A stretch of DNA of 64,000 nucleotides from CAJCIT01 sp963771305 (GTDB lineage: Bacteria; Acidobacteriota; Terriglobia; Bryobacterales; Bryobacteraceae), in assembly GCA_963771305.1 (NCBI GenBank), contig CAVYTS010000016.1, positions 1 through 64,000 on the forward strand, given 5' to 3'. Every line of letters begins with the position of its first letter. The stretch's first letter is position 1. A model generated the notes under the pieces. It saw nothing but the letters and a program-made list of their open reading frames with translations. It was not told the origin of the DNA and did no database searches. Shown in pieces: positions 56,301 to 64,000 of this stretch. The translations under genes and the position numbers were made by a program.

Positions 56301-56771
56301 TATGTCCTCGGCAACTGGCAGATCGCCGGTATTCTTAATCTGCACTCCGGGACGCCGTTCGACGTCTCGATGGCCAATGGAGATACTTCCGGAACGGGCA
56401 ACAACGTAACCCGGGCAAACCTCGTGATGACCAACCCGTACTTGTCGGGTCAGGGGCCGCTGAATTACCTGAATCCGGCGGCATTCGCCAGCCCAACCGT
56501 GGCAACGGCAACCCAGGTGGGGGCCTTCGGAGACTTGGGGCGCAATAGCCTTCACACCGATTCCTATCATAATTTTGATATGTCTGTGACGCGGATCTTC
56601 CCCATCAAAGAGCGAGCCAACCTTCAGTTCCGCTGTGACTTTTTTAACCTCACCAATGGTGTAGTATTTGGGCAACCAAACAACACGTTAGGGAACCCAA
56701 GCTTCGGCGTCATAACCGGCGTTAACAACGTCTCGCGGGAGATTCAGTTCGCGATGAAGCTCTCGCTGTGA
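53349..56771 (+). CDS. Oar-like TonB-dependent outer-membrane receptor
   Basis: The 1,140-residue protein is taken from the ATG at 53349. A signal peptide (IALYLGSLICLLLFLMPATLSAQQ) is followed by a carboxypeptidase-regulatory-like beta-sandwich (about residues 35-120: INGTVTDATGAIVPGATITLSNNATG). A plug domain follows (QDLPLNGRNFTQLLTLTPG, GQRNRSNMFLMDGI), then a long beta barrel with ITADDWVFGGSFTKIVGRHTLKMG and NSRLTVNLGIRWDVT. It ends in FAMKLSL. Such proteins are numerous in Acidobacteriota and import or bind large glycans or peptides, powered by TonB. Its location after the LacI gene suggests sugar uptake. A hairpin at 56795 follows. Confidence 0.93.
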   Translation: MERRSHRNLPNIALYLGSLICLLLFLMPATLSAQQAAAAINGTVTDATGAIVPGATITLSNNATGVSRTAESNSAGIYNFVDVPPAAYSMKVSKEGFSTLTQGEIVMQVNQTATYDFKLRVGATQQTIEVEATAAAIEASTSELGTVINEAAVQDLPLNGRNFTQLLTLTPGASPISVAQNSGGGGGFAGNAIGSFSYPALNGQRNRSNMFLMDGIVDLGSFIGNYNVQPIVDNVQEFKVQSHNDLAEWGQAPGGIVNVVSKSGTNSYHIVLWEFLRNSDLDANSFFANSFGAPRNALRQNQFGVAGGGPVIIPKLYNGRNKTFFYGGYEGYRQSVASQSTGLAPTAAQINGNFQGFKTIYNPQTGAPFPNNIIPAASINPIAAAYAAVNFPTGPYVASGNNYIDTSPSHLQQDTYNIRVDQNFGEHDSIFMRVSQYWEPQTSSLGYAGTTSFANNYGSNGAIHAIHTFGPTAVLEGYFGRNLGEADTGSNPLGVSSGLANQLISLGMNPNFLGAFSGTSENFVPGMGASGYLGGSGQGLQDTITADDWVFGGSFTKIVGRHTLKMGASSATNNTRSPIYNTSEGFAAVPTQSPTNPQTNQGDAFASFLIGLPDNGGRRNVLETEHGGWVNGFYFQDQFKVNSRLTVNLGIRWDVTLWPIYGQPPAPDAYVGDVNLNNGTYILAREPGACTATQGYPCIPGGTLPAHVTVTTHSNGSIYSNDHRDWQPRVGLAYRLTDTTAIRGGFGIFYDNWNSIIQLAQNYEGTWPYIGQLLAQNLNHPGGTAASIANPFNLGSGSVVYPAATPFLSSGFVDWYVDPGTYRMPYSNQWDVSLEQGLGKNIILDLAYVGSHDGQLNQGSQGNTSVSPGTTSTEAQRRPYPYIPATFYDKSVGQSKYNAFQFRLQQRETRGLSYIISYTYSKSMDTGCSGSFGAEGCEIQQVYHYESDRSVSGFNLPNIFSGSFVYSIPVGQGKSFSTGNKFVDYVLGNWQIAGILNLHSGTPFDVSMANGDTSGTGNNVTRANLVMTNPYLSGQGPLNYLNPAAFASPTVATATQVGAFGDLGRNSLHTDSYHNFDMSVTRIFPIKERANLQFRCDFFNLTNGVVFGQPNNTLGNPSFGVITGVNNVSREIQFAMKLSL

Positions 56772-56794
56772 GTTGCGCGATCTGATTCCTTCCG

Positions 56795-56828
56795 GGCAGG
56801 CTCTGCTTCTGTTGAAGCAGAGCCTGCC
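56795..56828 (+). terminator. Strong 15-bp hairpin after the Oar-like gene
   Basis: GGCAGGCTCTGCTTC and its exact reverse complement are separated by four bases. The stem begins 23 bp after the stop codon. No U-tract follows, so it is a terminator or a 3'-end stabiliser. The remaining 225 bp to 57055 contain no recognised gene. Confidence 0.6.
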
Positions 56829-57054
56829 TGCCCCACTGGCGACGAATCCCACCTTGCCGCGAGGCCCCGCACCACCCTTTCCGAGCCGCGACCGTTGCTG
56901 CGATTTTTCAAGGGCCCGCCCCTCGGGAGTTCTTCCGAAATATACCGGACCATATTTTCATCGGCGGGCGTGAGGCCCGCAGCCCCCTCCTCGTCGATTC
57001 GTTCCGCAATTTTGAAAAACGTCGTAATCTTCGGCAGGCAATTGGCTTGCAGCG

Positions 57055-59604
57055 TTACTTGTGCCGCCGCGTCTGGGCAATGATATCGAGGGCCGCTTGA
57101 ACGTCAGGATCCTGCGGTTTGAGTGACTTGGCGATCAGAAGGTCCTTCTCGCCGCTGTCGATGTCGCCGGATTTGCACTCGATTAAGCCCAAATCCTTGT
57201 GCAGATCCGCTTTCGATTGGCACTCGCCACACTCCTTGAGTGCTTCCAGAAACTGGGAAATGGCCTGTAGGTAATCTCCTCGATTTGCCGACGCAATCGC
57301 GAAATTGCCCAACGTATCTGCCCGCGTTGAGAGCTCCTTTTGCTTCTGCAAGTCTGCGAACCGTTCACGATATTCCTTCGCTCTGGCTGGGTCTGTTTTC
57401 AGCAGGGCGCGCGACAGGTTATACAAGGCTTCCGTAGCGTTCGGATCAATCTTGACCGCGGTCTGCCAAGCATCCATAGCCTCTTTCATCTTGTCGAGTT
57501 TCTGGTAACTCTGCCCCAGCAGGAACCAGGCGTCAGCATTACGCGGCTCTACGACGCTCAGCTTTTCGAGCGCTTCGGCGGCTTCTTGATAGTGAGTCAG
57601 TTTGCTCTCCGTCAAGCCCAGGAAGTACAGAGCGCCAGGGTACGACGGCGCCAACCGGCAGGCTGTCTGCAACTCTGTCACTGCCTCGTCGTAGTGGCGC
57701 AAATCGTAATGTGCCCGTCCCAGGTTGTAGTGCGCCGCAGCGCTTTGCGGGGCTAGCTTAACCGCTTTGGCGAACTCGTCGAGCGCCACATCGCTCCGAT
57801 AGTTATCTGCCAGCGCGATTCCCAGGTTCAGATGAGCCTCCGACAAGTTGGGTTTGAGATCGACGACTTGTTGCAGAATGACAACACTATCCTTTGGCTT
57901 GCCTAGTTTCTTCTGCAGCATGCCGAGCGCCGTTAGCGCTTTCACGTTCTTCGGGTCAATCTGGAGAGTCTTCTCCAGATCGCGGGCCGCATCTAGGTAG
58001 CGAGACTCGCTGGCCTCAATCAATCCGAGATTCAAGAAGGCTTCGGTCAGGCGGGGGTTGTTTTCGGTCGCCTTGTGAAGCAGCGCTTCGGCTTCCTGAA
58101 GACGGCCTGCTCGCCCGTATAGTGCTCCCAGGTTGCTCTGAGCATCGGCAAATTGAGGGTCTTCTTCAATCGCCCTTTTGAAGTGCTGTTCGGCTTCGGC
58201 CGTTTTGCCATCCATAGCGTCCAGGAGACCCAACTGGTTCTGCGCGAGCGATAGGCTGGGATCGAGCGAAATTGCTTTTTCCAGTGCTTGGCGCTCTTCC
58301 GACCTGTTGCCCATTTGATCCAGTGCAATGGAGAGGTTGAACCACGTTCGGGCGTGGTTGGGATCGTGTTTCAGTGCTGCGCGGTATTTCGCGGCCGCTT
58401 GCGCAGGGTCACCCTGCAATAGCAGCTGGTTTGCCCCGCTCCCGGTGGCCTCGGCAATATTCTCTTCCACGCTCTGTTGCTTCGAGTTGCGAAAGACTTC
58501 GAGTTCTTTCTGCGCTTCCTCGGTTCGGTTCAGTGTCTTCAAAACGCTCGCGAGCTGGAAGTGAGCCTCAGCCGAGTCAGGCCGCAGTTCCAGTGCCTTT
58601 CGCAGGTGCGGAAGCGCCTCTTCAGGCCTTCCTTCATGCGCCAGCACGAAACCCAACTGGTATTGCAAACCATATTCGGAGGGGTTTTTCCTTGCCGCCA
58701 GGCTCAATTCGCGTTCCGCCTCCTCATAACGGCCGAGGCCGCGGTAGACGCTCCCGAGCATATAGTGGCCTTCCCAGTCGGCCGGCTTATGCTTCACATA
58801 CTCCTCGGACACGGGAAGTGCGTCCTGATAATTAGCAATCGTTGTGTAAGCCTTCGCCAAGGCCAAGCGGGTTACGTCGTTGTCTGGCTCCAGCTTCAGC
58901 GCAGCCGAGTACTCGTCCGCCGCTTCCCGAAACCGTTTGTCGTCAGCGTAGATCGTTGCGAGATTGAAGTGGGCAATCGTGAAACTGGGATTGGCCTGAA
59001 TCAGACTCGTAAGAATCTCGACCGCACGATTCGAATCCTTGTTTTGTGCGTGACCTACAGCCAGTTCTACCTGGATGTCAGGATCGTTCGGAGCCACCTT
59101 CGCTGCCTCGGTCCACTTCTCGATGGCGGGCGCAAACCGGCGTTGGGCCGCGTACGCCTGTGCGAGGTGATCCAGCAAATAAGCCGAATGCGAATCAATG
59201 GCAAGCGCGGCCTCGAATTGAGCTTCGGCCTCGTCCAATTGTCCTGATGCTTGTAACGCGACACCCAGCGCCCCATGCGCTGGAGCATCGGCGGGCTTTA
59301 ATTTCACGGCTATGCGAAATTCGGACACGGCCTGTTGCGGCTGGTTGTTTTGTAACAGAGCAAGGCCGAGGTTGAAATGGCTGGGAAACGAGGTCTTATC
59401 CAACCTCGTCGCCTCGGTGAAGGCAGCCACCGCGCAGGCTGGCTGTTGGTGCTCTCCGAACCAGCCGCCCAGAGCATTGTAGGCCTCGGCAGTCGGCGCG
59501 GCCTTGATCTGCCGATCGAGATCGGGCGGACGATTACATTGCGCAGCGAGAAAGGGTTGCGCGAAACAGAGCGTAAGCGCGAACAAAGACTGCCGATACC
59601 ACAT
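57055..59604 (-). CDS. Secreted protein made of about twenty TPR repeats
   Basis: The 849-residue protein has a signal peptide (SLFALTLCFAQPFLAAQC) and is then almost wholly TPR. Examples are SFPSHFNLGLALLQNNQPQQAVSEFRIAVKLKPADAPAHG, and AHLNLGIALADNYRSDVALDEFAKAVKLAP late in the protein. No enzymatic domain is visible. It should be a periplasmic or surface scaffold for protein contacts. The ATG follows the stop of the cytochrome gene directly (TAAATG), so it is the last gene of the cytochrome-CRTAC1 operon. Confidence 0.9.
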   Translation of the reverse strand: MWYRQSLFALTLCFAQPFLAAQCNRPPDLDRQIKAAPTAEAYNALGGWFGEHQQPACAVAAFTEATRLDKTSFPSHFNLGLALLQNNQPQQAVSEFRIAVKLKPADAPAHGALGVALQASGQLDEAEAQFEAALAIDSHSAYLLDHLAQAYAAQRRFAPAIEKWTEAAKVAPNDPDIQVELAVGHAQNKDSNRAVEILTSLIQANPSFTIAHFNLATIYADDKRFREAADEYSAALKLEPDNDVTRLALAKAYTTIANYQDALPVSEEYVKHKPADWEGHYMLGSVYRGLGRYEEAERELSLAARKNPSEYGLQYQLGFVLAHEGRPEEALPHLRKALELRPDSAEAHFQLASVLKTLNRTEEAQKELEVFRNSKQQSVEENIAEATGSGANQLLLQGDPAQAAAKYRAALKHDPNHARTWFNLSIALDQMGNRSEERQALEKAISLDPSLSLAQNQLGLLDAMDGKTAEAEQHFKRAIEEDPQFADAQSNLGALYGRAGRLQEAEALLHKATENNPRLTEAFLNLGLIEASESRYLDAARDLEKTLQIDPKNVKALTALGMLQKKLGKPKDSVVILQQVVDLKPNLSEAHLNLGIALADNYRSDVALDEFAKAVKLAPQSAAAHYNLGRAHYDLRHYDEAVTELQTACRLAPSYPGALYFLGLTESKLTHYQEAAEALEKLSVVEPRNADAWFLLGQSYQKLDKMKEAMDAWQTAVKIDPNATEALYNLSRALLKTDPARAKEYRERFADLQKQKELSTRADTLGNFAIASANRGDYLQAISQFLEALKECGECQSKADLHKDLGLIECKSGDIDSGEKDLLIAKSLKPQDPDVQAALDIIAQTRRHK

Positions 59605-61248
59605 TTACTTTGAAACTCTGGCGAGGAGGGTACGCATCAGAGTGTCTTCCGGAAACAGTCCCACATACTCTTCCATTGCGTGTCGAGCCTCAGTGTACCG
59701 CTTCAGATTTGTGTATTCAAGAATCAGGTTCTTGCGCAATTCCTGGCGATAGGGATCCATTTCCATTCCCTTCAAAAAGGCGGCGATAGCCTCGTCGCCC
59801 CGGCCCAAATTGGCCAAAGCCCTGCCCATATCCTCATAGACCACCGCTTCGCCAAGCTGTATGCCGACGGCGGAATGAGCCAAAGCCTCTTCGTTCTTAC
59901 CCTCCGCGAGAGCCTGGTGTGCCAGGGCGGCCTGGACATAGGGATTGTTACGTTCGGAATGGCTCAACTGGTCGAGCAGCGAGAGGTACCGGCGCTGATA
60001 CTCGGGTAACTGGCCGGCCAAATCGTTATACGCTCGCAACCGCGTGATGTCAGATAGCGGCCTTTCGCTGCCCTCAGGTTGGTTTACGATCAAAAGATCG
60101 CTGCCCGAAACCGGCTTCCAGGGCGGCAGCGGCTCGTTGGGGCGGGCGGGGATCCGGTGGTTGGTGAGGGCCGAGTGCGAGATCACCGCGATGCTGCGCT
60201 TGGGCATATGGCATTCTAAGCAGTTATCTGACCGGGTCTGCCGGCGGATGGTCAAAGCTACTTTACAGCTCTGCTCGGTGTGGCAGATGAAGCACTTCGC
60301 CCGGAAATAGGTTGAAGCCTCGCCAGCTGCTGGTTGAACGTGGGGGTCGTGACAGGTGAGGCAACTCAGTTTGCCGCCGCTCTGAAGAAAACAGCGGCTG
60401 GCTTGCATGGAGGCATTGTGCTCTAACAGATCTTGCTCGCGGCGCTCTTCGCTATCGGCGGGAATCTTTAGGATGGCAACCGTTTCGATGAGCCATTGTC
60501 CGGGGCGGAAGTCCTGATAAGTCTTTCCGGGTTGCAACACCCGGGCGTCACCGCGCTGGTGACAGGCCATGCAGACGTTCTCAGCCAGCCTCGGAGCCAG
60601 TTTCGCTGGGTTGACAATGGCGCCGCGGCGCCTGGGATCGTGTGCGTGGGCTTCGCCCGGACCGTGACAGTTCTCACACCCGATCGCCAACTCCTGAAAC
60701 GGAGGATCGCGGTAAACGCCCGGATGGTCCAAGACCGGGTCTGCGCGGCCACTGTGGCAAAGGATGCATCCTTCCGGGGCGGAACGGGAAAAACTATAGT
60801 CTCCGTATTCATAGCCAGGAGACAAATCCCACTTGTTTGCTTTCGCGTAGTACGATAGCGGCGCTTCAAACAGGTAGTTGCCGCGGCGGACAAGGAACGT
60901 CACACCGTTGGTTCCGGAACCCACGGCGTAATCCAATTGGTGTTCGTCGACAAAAACGTTGGGCTCACTCTCGCTCTGGCGCCAGCCCGTGCGATCACCA
61001 AATACGCGCAGGGTTCGATTGCTTCCCGGCAGAGGTACTGTTGCCTCGGTGGGGAAACTGGCCCTATCCAGATCGGCCGCCGGACGCATCGAGCGCCCCA
61101 TGTCGGTTTTTGTGAAGGAGCGGTAAATCTGCTCGTGGCAGCCGTAGCAGGCTTTGGAGCCTACATAACGCTGCGTAGGCGGCGCCGCCAGAGCGCCAGT
61201 TGCGATTGCCAGCCAGGGCAAGAACGAGCAGCAGCTTAGTCTTGCCAT
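59605..61248 (-). CDS. Seven-heme c-type cytochrome with C-terminal TPR domain (second copy)
   Basis: The 547-residue protein has a signal peptide (FLPWLAIATGALAAP). Seven CxxCH motifs are present: CYGCH, CILCH, CENCH, CMACH, CLTCH, CFICH and CLECH. TPR-like repeats follow in the last about 130 residues. A YVGSKACYGCHEQ start is shared in style with the other cytochromes here. It likely carries electrons in the periplasm or outer membrane. It lies 43 bp after the CRTAC1 stop and directly before the TPR gene. Confidence 0.92.
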   Translation of the reverse strand: MARLSCCSFLPWLAIATGALAAPPTQRYVGSKACYGCHEQIYRSFTKTDMGRSMRPAADLDRASFPTEATVPLPGSNRTLRVFGDRTGWRQSESEPNVFVDEHQLDYAVGSGTNGVTFLVRRGNYLFEAPLSYYAKANKWDLSPGYEYGDYSFSRSAPEGCILCHSGRADPVLDHPGVYRDPPFQELAIGCENCHGPGEAHAHDPRRRGAIVNPAKLAPRLAENVCMACHQRGDARVLQPGKTYQDFRPGQWLIETVAILKIPADSEERREQDLLEHNASMQASRCFLQSGGKLSCLTCHDPHVQPAAGEASTYFRAKCFICHTEQSCKVALTIRRQTRSDNCLECHMPKRSIAVISHSALTNHRIPARPNEPLPPWKPVSGSDLLIVNQPEGSERPLSDITRLRAYNDLAGQLPEYQRRYLSLLDQLSHSERNNPYVQAALAHQALAEGKNEEALAHSAVGIQLGEAVVYEDMGRALANLGRGDEAIAAFLKGMEMDPYRQELRKNLILEYTNLKRYTEARHAMEEYVGLFPEDTLMRTLLARVSK

Positions 61249-61291
61249 TGTTCCAACGGAGATTGATTATATCTAAGGTTCGGCGAACCTC

Positions 61292-62965
61292 TCATGGTGT
61301 CCGCTCATGGGCGACGAAGATCTCATCGGCTTTGAGATTCTGGTATCTGTCCACGATTCCGCTGGGCCAGTCGATTTCAAGGTCCTTGACAAGGGTGGAC
61401 TTCCCCAGGCCGAAATACACGCGCTTGTCACTGGCGGACAAATAGCTTGACCCGGTCGTCACGATGGCAAACTGTTGCTTGCCGTCATCTGTTACAAGCC
61501 GCACTTGGGCCCCAATGCCGTCCCGATTGCTCTTTGTACCGACGGTGTTGACGATGAGCCAATGGTTGTTGTTTCCGGCGTTCCTCAAAACCACCGCCGG
61601 AAGATCGTTGCAGTTTAGGACGATGTCCACAAAGCCGTCATTGTTGAAATCGCCAAACGCGGCGCCTCGCGCCGGCAGTGGGCGTTGGAACACGTCACCG
61701 CTTTGATTGGAAACGTCGACGAATTTGTTCGCTACATTCCGGAGCAGCATGGGAGGCTCCAGATACCGCACGTCGGGCTGTGTCATTTCGATGTTGTCCA
61801 TGACGTGACCCTGCCCGAAGAACAAGTCTTTCGCTCCGTCATTGTCATAGTCGATAAACTTCGTTCCCCAGGCCGAGTGATTCATGCTCGCAGCCGAAAT
61901 ACCGGTTTGCCCGGAAACATAGTCAAAGTGGCCGCCGCGGTTGTGAAAAAGCGCGTATTTCTGCTTAGCGAGTGAATTGATAATGATATCTGGCCATCCA
62001 TCGTTATCGTAATCGGAAAAATCGATTCCCATCCCGGAGAATGTAGCTCCGTTTTCGTCGTAGGCAACGCCGGCCTCCACTCCCACCTCTTCGAACTTGC
62101 CGTTGTGAAGATTGTGAAAGAGTTGCTCGGGAACGGAGTCATTGGCGACAGCAATATCCGGCCACCCATCCCGATCGTAATCGTTGATCGCCACGCCGAG
62201 CCCCTTACCTGGAAACTTGGAAACCCCGCTTTCCTCGGAAACGTCTCGAAAATGCCCATGTCCTTGGTTGTGGAACAGCAGATGGGTAGCTGGCGGAAAC
62301 TGATCCGGATGGCAGTAAGCGCGTCCGCCTTGATTAGCGAGCCCGCAGAAGATGTCTCTTGCGAAGTCCCACGTTACGTAACGGGAGACAAAAAGGTCCA
62401 ACAGTCCGTCGCGGTCGTAGTCGACGAAGACTGCCCCCGCCGACCAACCGCCTGCCTCAACACCGGCCTCAGCCGTGACATCAGTAAACGTCCCATCGCC
62501 ATTGTTGTGATAAAGGATGTTCTTCCCAACGTTGGTGACGTAGAGGTCTTCATATCCATCGTTATCGAAGTCAGCCACCGCCACACCCATGCCAAAACCA
62601 TCACCTTGAACACCAGCCTTCTCAGTGACGTCGGTAAAGGTGCCGTCGCCATTGTTGCGATAGAGCCGATTCCAGTACCTGGAGGCCGACTTGTCCGGAC
62701 GCGTTTCAGCTTTCATCGGATCAGCAAGCGTCGCACCATTCACGAAGAAGATGTCAAGCAGCCCATCGTTGTTGTAGTCAAAGAGCGCGACGCCGCCGAC
62801 CATGGTCTCCGGAAGATATTTGCGCGAGGTGTGGCTGGCCTGGTTTAGGAAGCGGACACCGGAGCGAGCAGTTACGTCTTCAAACCGATTGGGCGGAAGG
62901 ACTGGGCTGGCCGCGAAGACAACCAGCGCCACGAGCGCGACGCCAGAGGGCACGAGTTTGTTCAT
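61292..62965 (-). CDS. CRTAC1-type FG-GAP protein with ASPIC/UnbV domain
   Basis: The 557-residue protein is taken from the ATG at 62965, which overlaps the cytochrome stop (ATGA). It has a signal peptide (LVPSGVALVALVVFAASP). FG-GAP repeats carry Ca-binding Asp/Asn/Gly loops (LFDYNNDGLLDIFFV, VADFDNDGYEDLYVT, INDYDRDGWPDIAVA, FIDYDNDGAKDLFFG). The ASPIC/UnbV domain (NHWLIVNTVGTKSNRDGIGAQ, then KDLEIDWPSG) closes it. It is tightly packed between two seven-heme cytochromes, suggesting a surface complex. The truncated 37660-38583 gene is its closest relative in the window. Confidence 0.92.
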   Translation of the reverse strand: MNKLVPSGVALVALVVFAASPVLPPNRFEDVTARSGVRFLNQASHTSRKYLPETMVGGVALFDYNNDGLLDIFFVNGATLADPMKAETRPDKSASRYWNRLYRNNGDGTFTDVTEKAGVQGDGFGMGVAVADFDNDGYEDLYVTNVGKNILYHNNGDGTFTDVTAEAGVEAGGWSAGAVFVDYDRDGLLDLFVSRYVTWDFARDIFCGLANQGGRAYCHPDQFPPATHLLFHNQGHGHFRDVSEESGVSKFPGKGLGVAINDYDRDGWPDIAVANDSVPEQLFHNLHNGKFEEVGVEAGVAYDENGATFSGMGIDFSDYDNDGWPDIIINSLAKQKYALFHNRGGHFDYVSGQTGISAASMNHSAWGTKFIDYDNDGAKDLFFGQGHVMDNIEMTQPDVRYLEPPMLLRNVANKFVDVSNQSGDVFQRPLPARGAAFGDFNNDGFVDIVLNCNDLPAVVLRNAGNNNHWLIVNTVGTKSNRDGIGAQVRLVTDDGKQQFAIVTTGSSYLSASDKRVYFGLGKSTLVKDLEIDWPSGIVDRYQNLKADEIFVAHERTP

Positions 62966-64000
62966 CGACGTTGCCACGCCGTCAGCTTTCCAGCCACCCA
63001 CATCGAATCCTTGTCCTTGTGGCAGAGCAAACAAGCATTGGGGCTCTCTTGGTGTCCAAACCTGGCTGTCAAATCCGCGTTGGGCTTGTCGTCAATCTGG
63101 TGGGATGCCGCCTTGAATAGCACCGCATTCATGATTCGAGGCATATGACAGGCCGTGCAGCGGCTGGCCTCCGAGGCTGCGGGGTGGTGGGTGTGAGCCT
63201 CGGTCTTTGCGCGGAACTGACCGTGACACTGTAAACACATCTCATCGGGATCATGAAGAAACTTCAGCGAGACGGGGTTCTGAACGGCGTCCACGGGGTG
63301 CGGATCGTGGCAGTCGGCGCACTGTGCCTTGCCGCGCCGGTAGCAGGCTGAGCGCGTGAACGCCTCCACAATGAAAGTTGTTTCGCGGAAACGACCATCT
63401 TTATAAAAGGCCTTCCGCAAGAATTGCGGGTAGGGGCGACTCACGGACGACAAGAGAAAGGTGTCTCCCACTGACGAGTAATTCAACTCCGAGTACGGAC
63501 TGGCGTCGCGCAAGGACGACTGCCGGTGGCATTGCGCGCATACTCTCACTCCCTCCCGGTTGTTTGTCCGCGTAAAGTCGACAGGCGGGTTTATCGGTGC
63601 TGGCGGCGTTAGATCTTTATGCTGCATCCGCTCAACGTGGTTCTGTGAGGGTCCGTGGCACATCTCGCAGTTCACGCCCGGCTCGCGGAATTGCGCGTGC
63701 TGGACGCCTTCATCGTCAGTCTTGGTTGTCTTCAATTGGCTGGTGTGGCAGATGGCGCAATTCATCTGGTAGTTGGTCGCCGGGAGGAGCTCGGGGAACC
63801 GCCGGATGTCGGCACGCACGCTGTCAGGCGGGTCAATCAGCTTCCAATAATTCACCCACTTCTGCTGCAACTTGTTGTACTCGATCGGCAGCACCTGCAT
63901 CCGACCGTCAGGCAGTTTCGTCACATACCCCTGTTGCCATTTCGAGCCGATCGTGTAGTCGACGCGATACTTGTGCCAATGACCGTCCTGGCCTTGAAGG
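62962..64000 (-). CDS. Seven-heme c-type cytochrome, 5' end outside the window
   Basis: At least 346 residues are visible, and the frame stays open to the window edge (LQGQDGHWHKYRVDYTIGSKWQQGY). Seven CxxCH motifs are visible: CAICH, CEMCH, CAQCH, CADCH, CLQCH, CTACH and CLLCH. The spacing resembles cytochrome c554 or NrfB-like multiheme proteins, and more hemes may lie upstream. There is no TPR tail; it ends WVAGKLTAWQRR. It is the first visible gene of the operon and overlaps CRTAC1 by four bases. Confidence 0.9.
   Translation of the reverse strand, partial: LQGQDGHWHKYRVDYTIGSKWQQGYVTKLPDGRMQVLPIEYNKLQQKWVNYWKLIDPPDSVRADIRRFPELLPATNYQMNCAICHTSQLKTTKTDDEGVQHAQFREPGVNCEMCHGPSQNHVERMQHKDLTPPAPINPPVDFTRTNNREGVRVCAQCHRQSSLRDASPYSELNYSSVGDTFLLSSVSRPYPQFLRKAFYKDGRFRETTFIVEAFTRSACYRRGKAQCADCHDPHPVDAVQNPVSLKFLHDPDEMCLQCHGQFRAKTEAHTHHPAASEASRCTACHMPRIMNAVLFKAASHQIDDKPNADLTARFGHQESPNACLLCHKDKDSMWVAGKLTAWQRR

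Overview
The window looks like a chromosomal segment of an Acidobacteriota bacterium, most like the Solibacter/Bryobacter group. This is inferred from gene content only: an Oar-type TonB-dependent receptor with an N-terminal carboxypeptidase-regulatory domain, several CRTAC1 (FG-GAP plus ASPIC/UnbV) proteins beside seven-heme cytochromes with TPR tails, a DUF3300/DUF2950 pair, and a high load of transposases and tyrosine recombinases. No rRNA, tRNA or CRISPR array was recognised.

Layout. 0-8.1 kb is a mobile-element zone. The left edge holds 332 bp of a group II intron on the minus strand. Next come a tyrosine recombinase and an IS91-type transposase, a broken integrase, then a glycosyltransferase pair (GT2 then GT39-like) whose second gene is split by a full-length copy of the same intron. 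Removing that intron at its predicted boundaries restores an unbroken 499-residue GT39 reading frame. 8.1-12.2 kb carries a duplicated SagB-like nitroreductase with a small partner gene, and an IS whose transposase has lost part of its catalytic core.

12.2-33.6 kb mixes intact genes with many broken ones. Intact genes include a two-module secreted protein, an LPXTG protein with its sortase, an AI-2E-family permease, a K+ channel, an exported beta-carbonic anhydrase, PPK2, an IS1595 element, DUF3300, DUF2950 and a SulP transporter. Recognisable but frameshifted or truncated genes are AsmA, DUF502, phosphofructokinase, glutaminase, a DcaP-like porin and aspartate ammonia-lyase. The lesions cluster here, so this is either a decaying segment or one with many indel errors.

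33.6-41.8 kb holds a methyltransferase, a secreted NTF2-like protein, and a truncated cassette of a CHC2/TOPRIM primase-like gene with two tyrosine recombinases. The second recombinase is fused by a junction to the tail of a CRTAC1 gene. An IS5-type and an IS701-type element follow, abutting each other.

41.8-64 kb is mostly intact metabolism and surface biology. A plus-strand cluster (solute-binding-like protein, SDR, fuconate-dehydratase-like enolase-superfamily enzyme, RhaT-type permease, GH29 alpha-L-fucosidase) points to release, import and oxidative breakdown of L-fucose or a related 6-deoxy sugar. A CRTAC1 protein, a LacI-type regulator and a large Oar-like receptor with a good sigma-70-like promoter follow. 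The window ends in a minus-strand operon of seven-heme cytochrome, CRTAC1, seven-heme cytochrome with TPRs, and a TPR-repeat protein.
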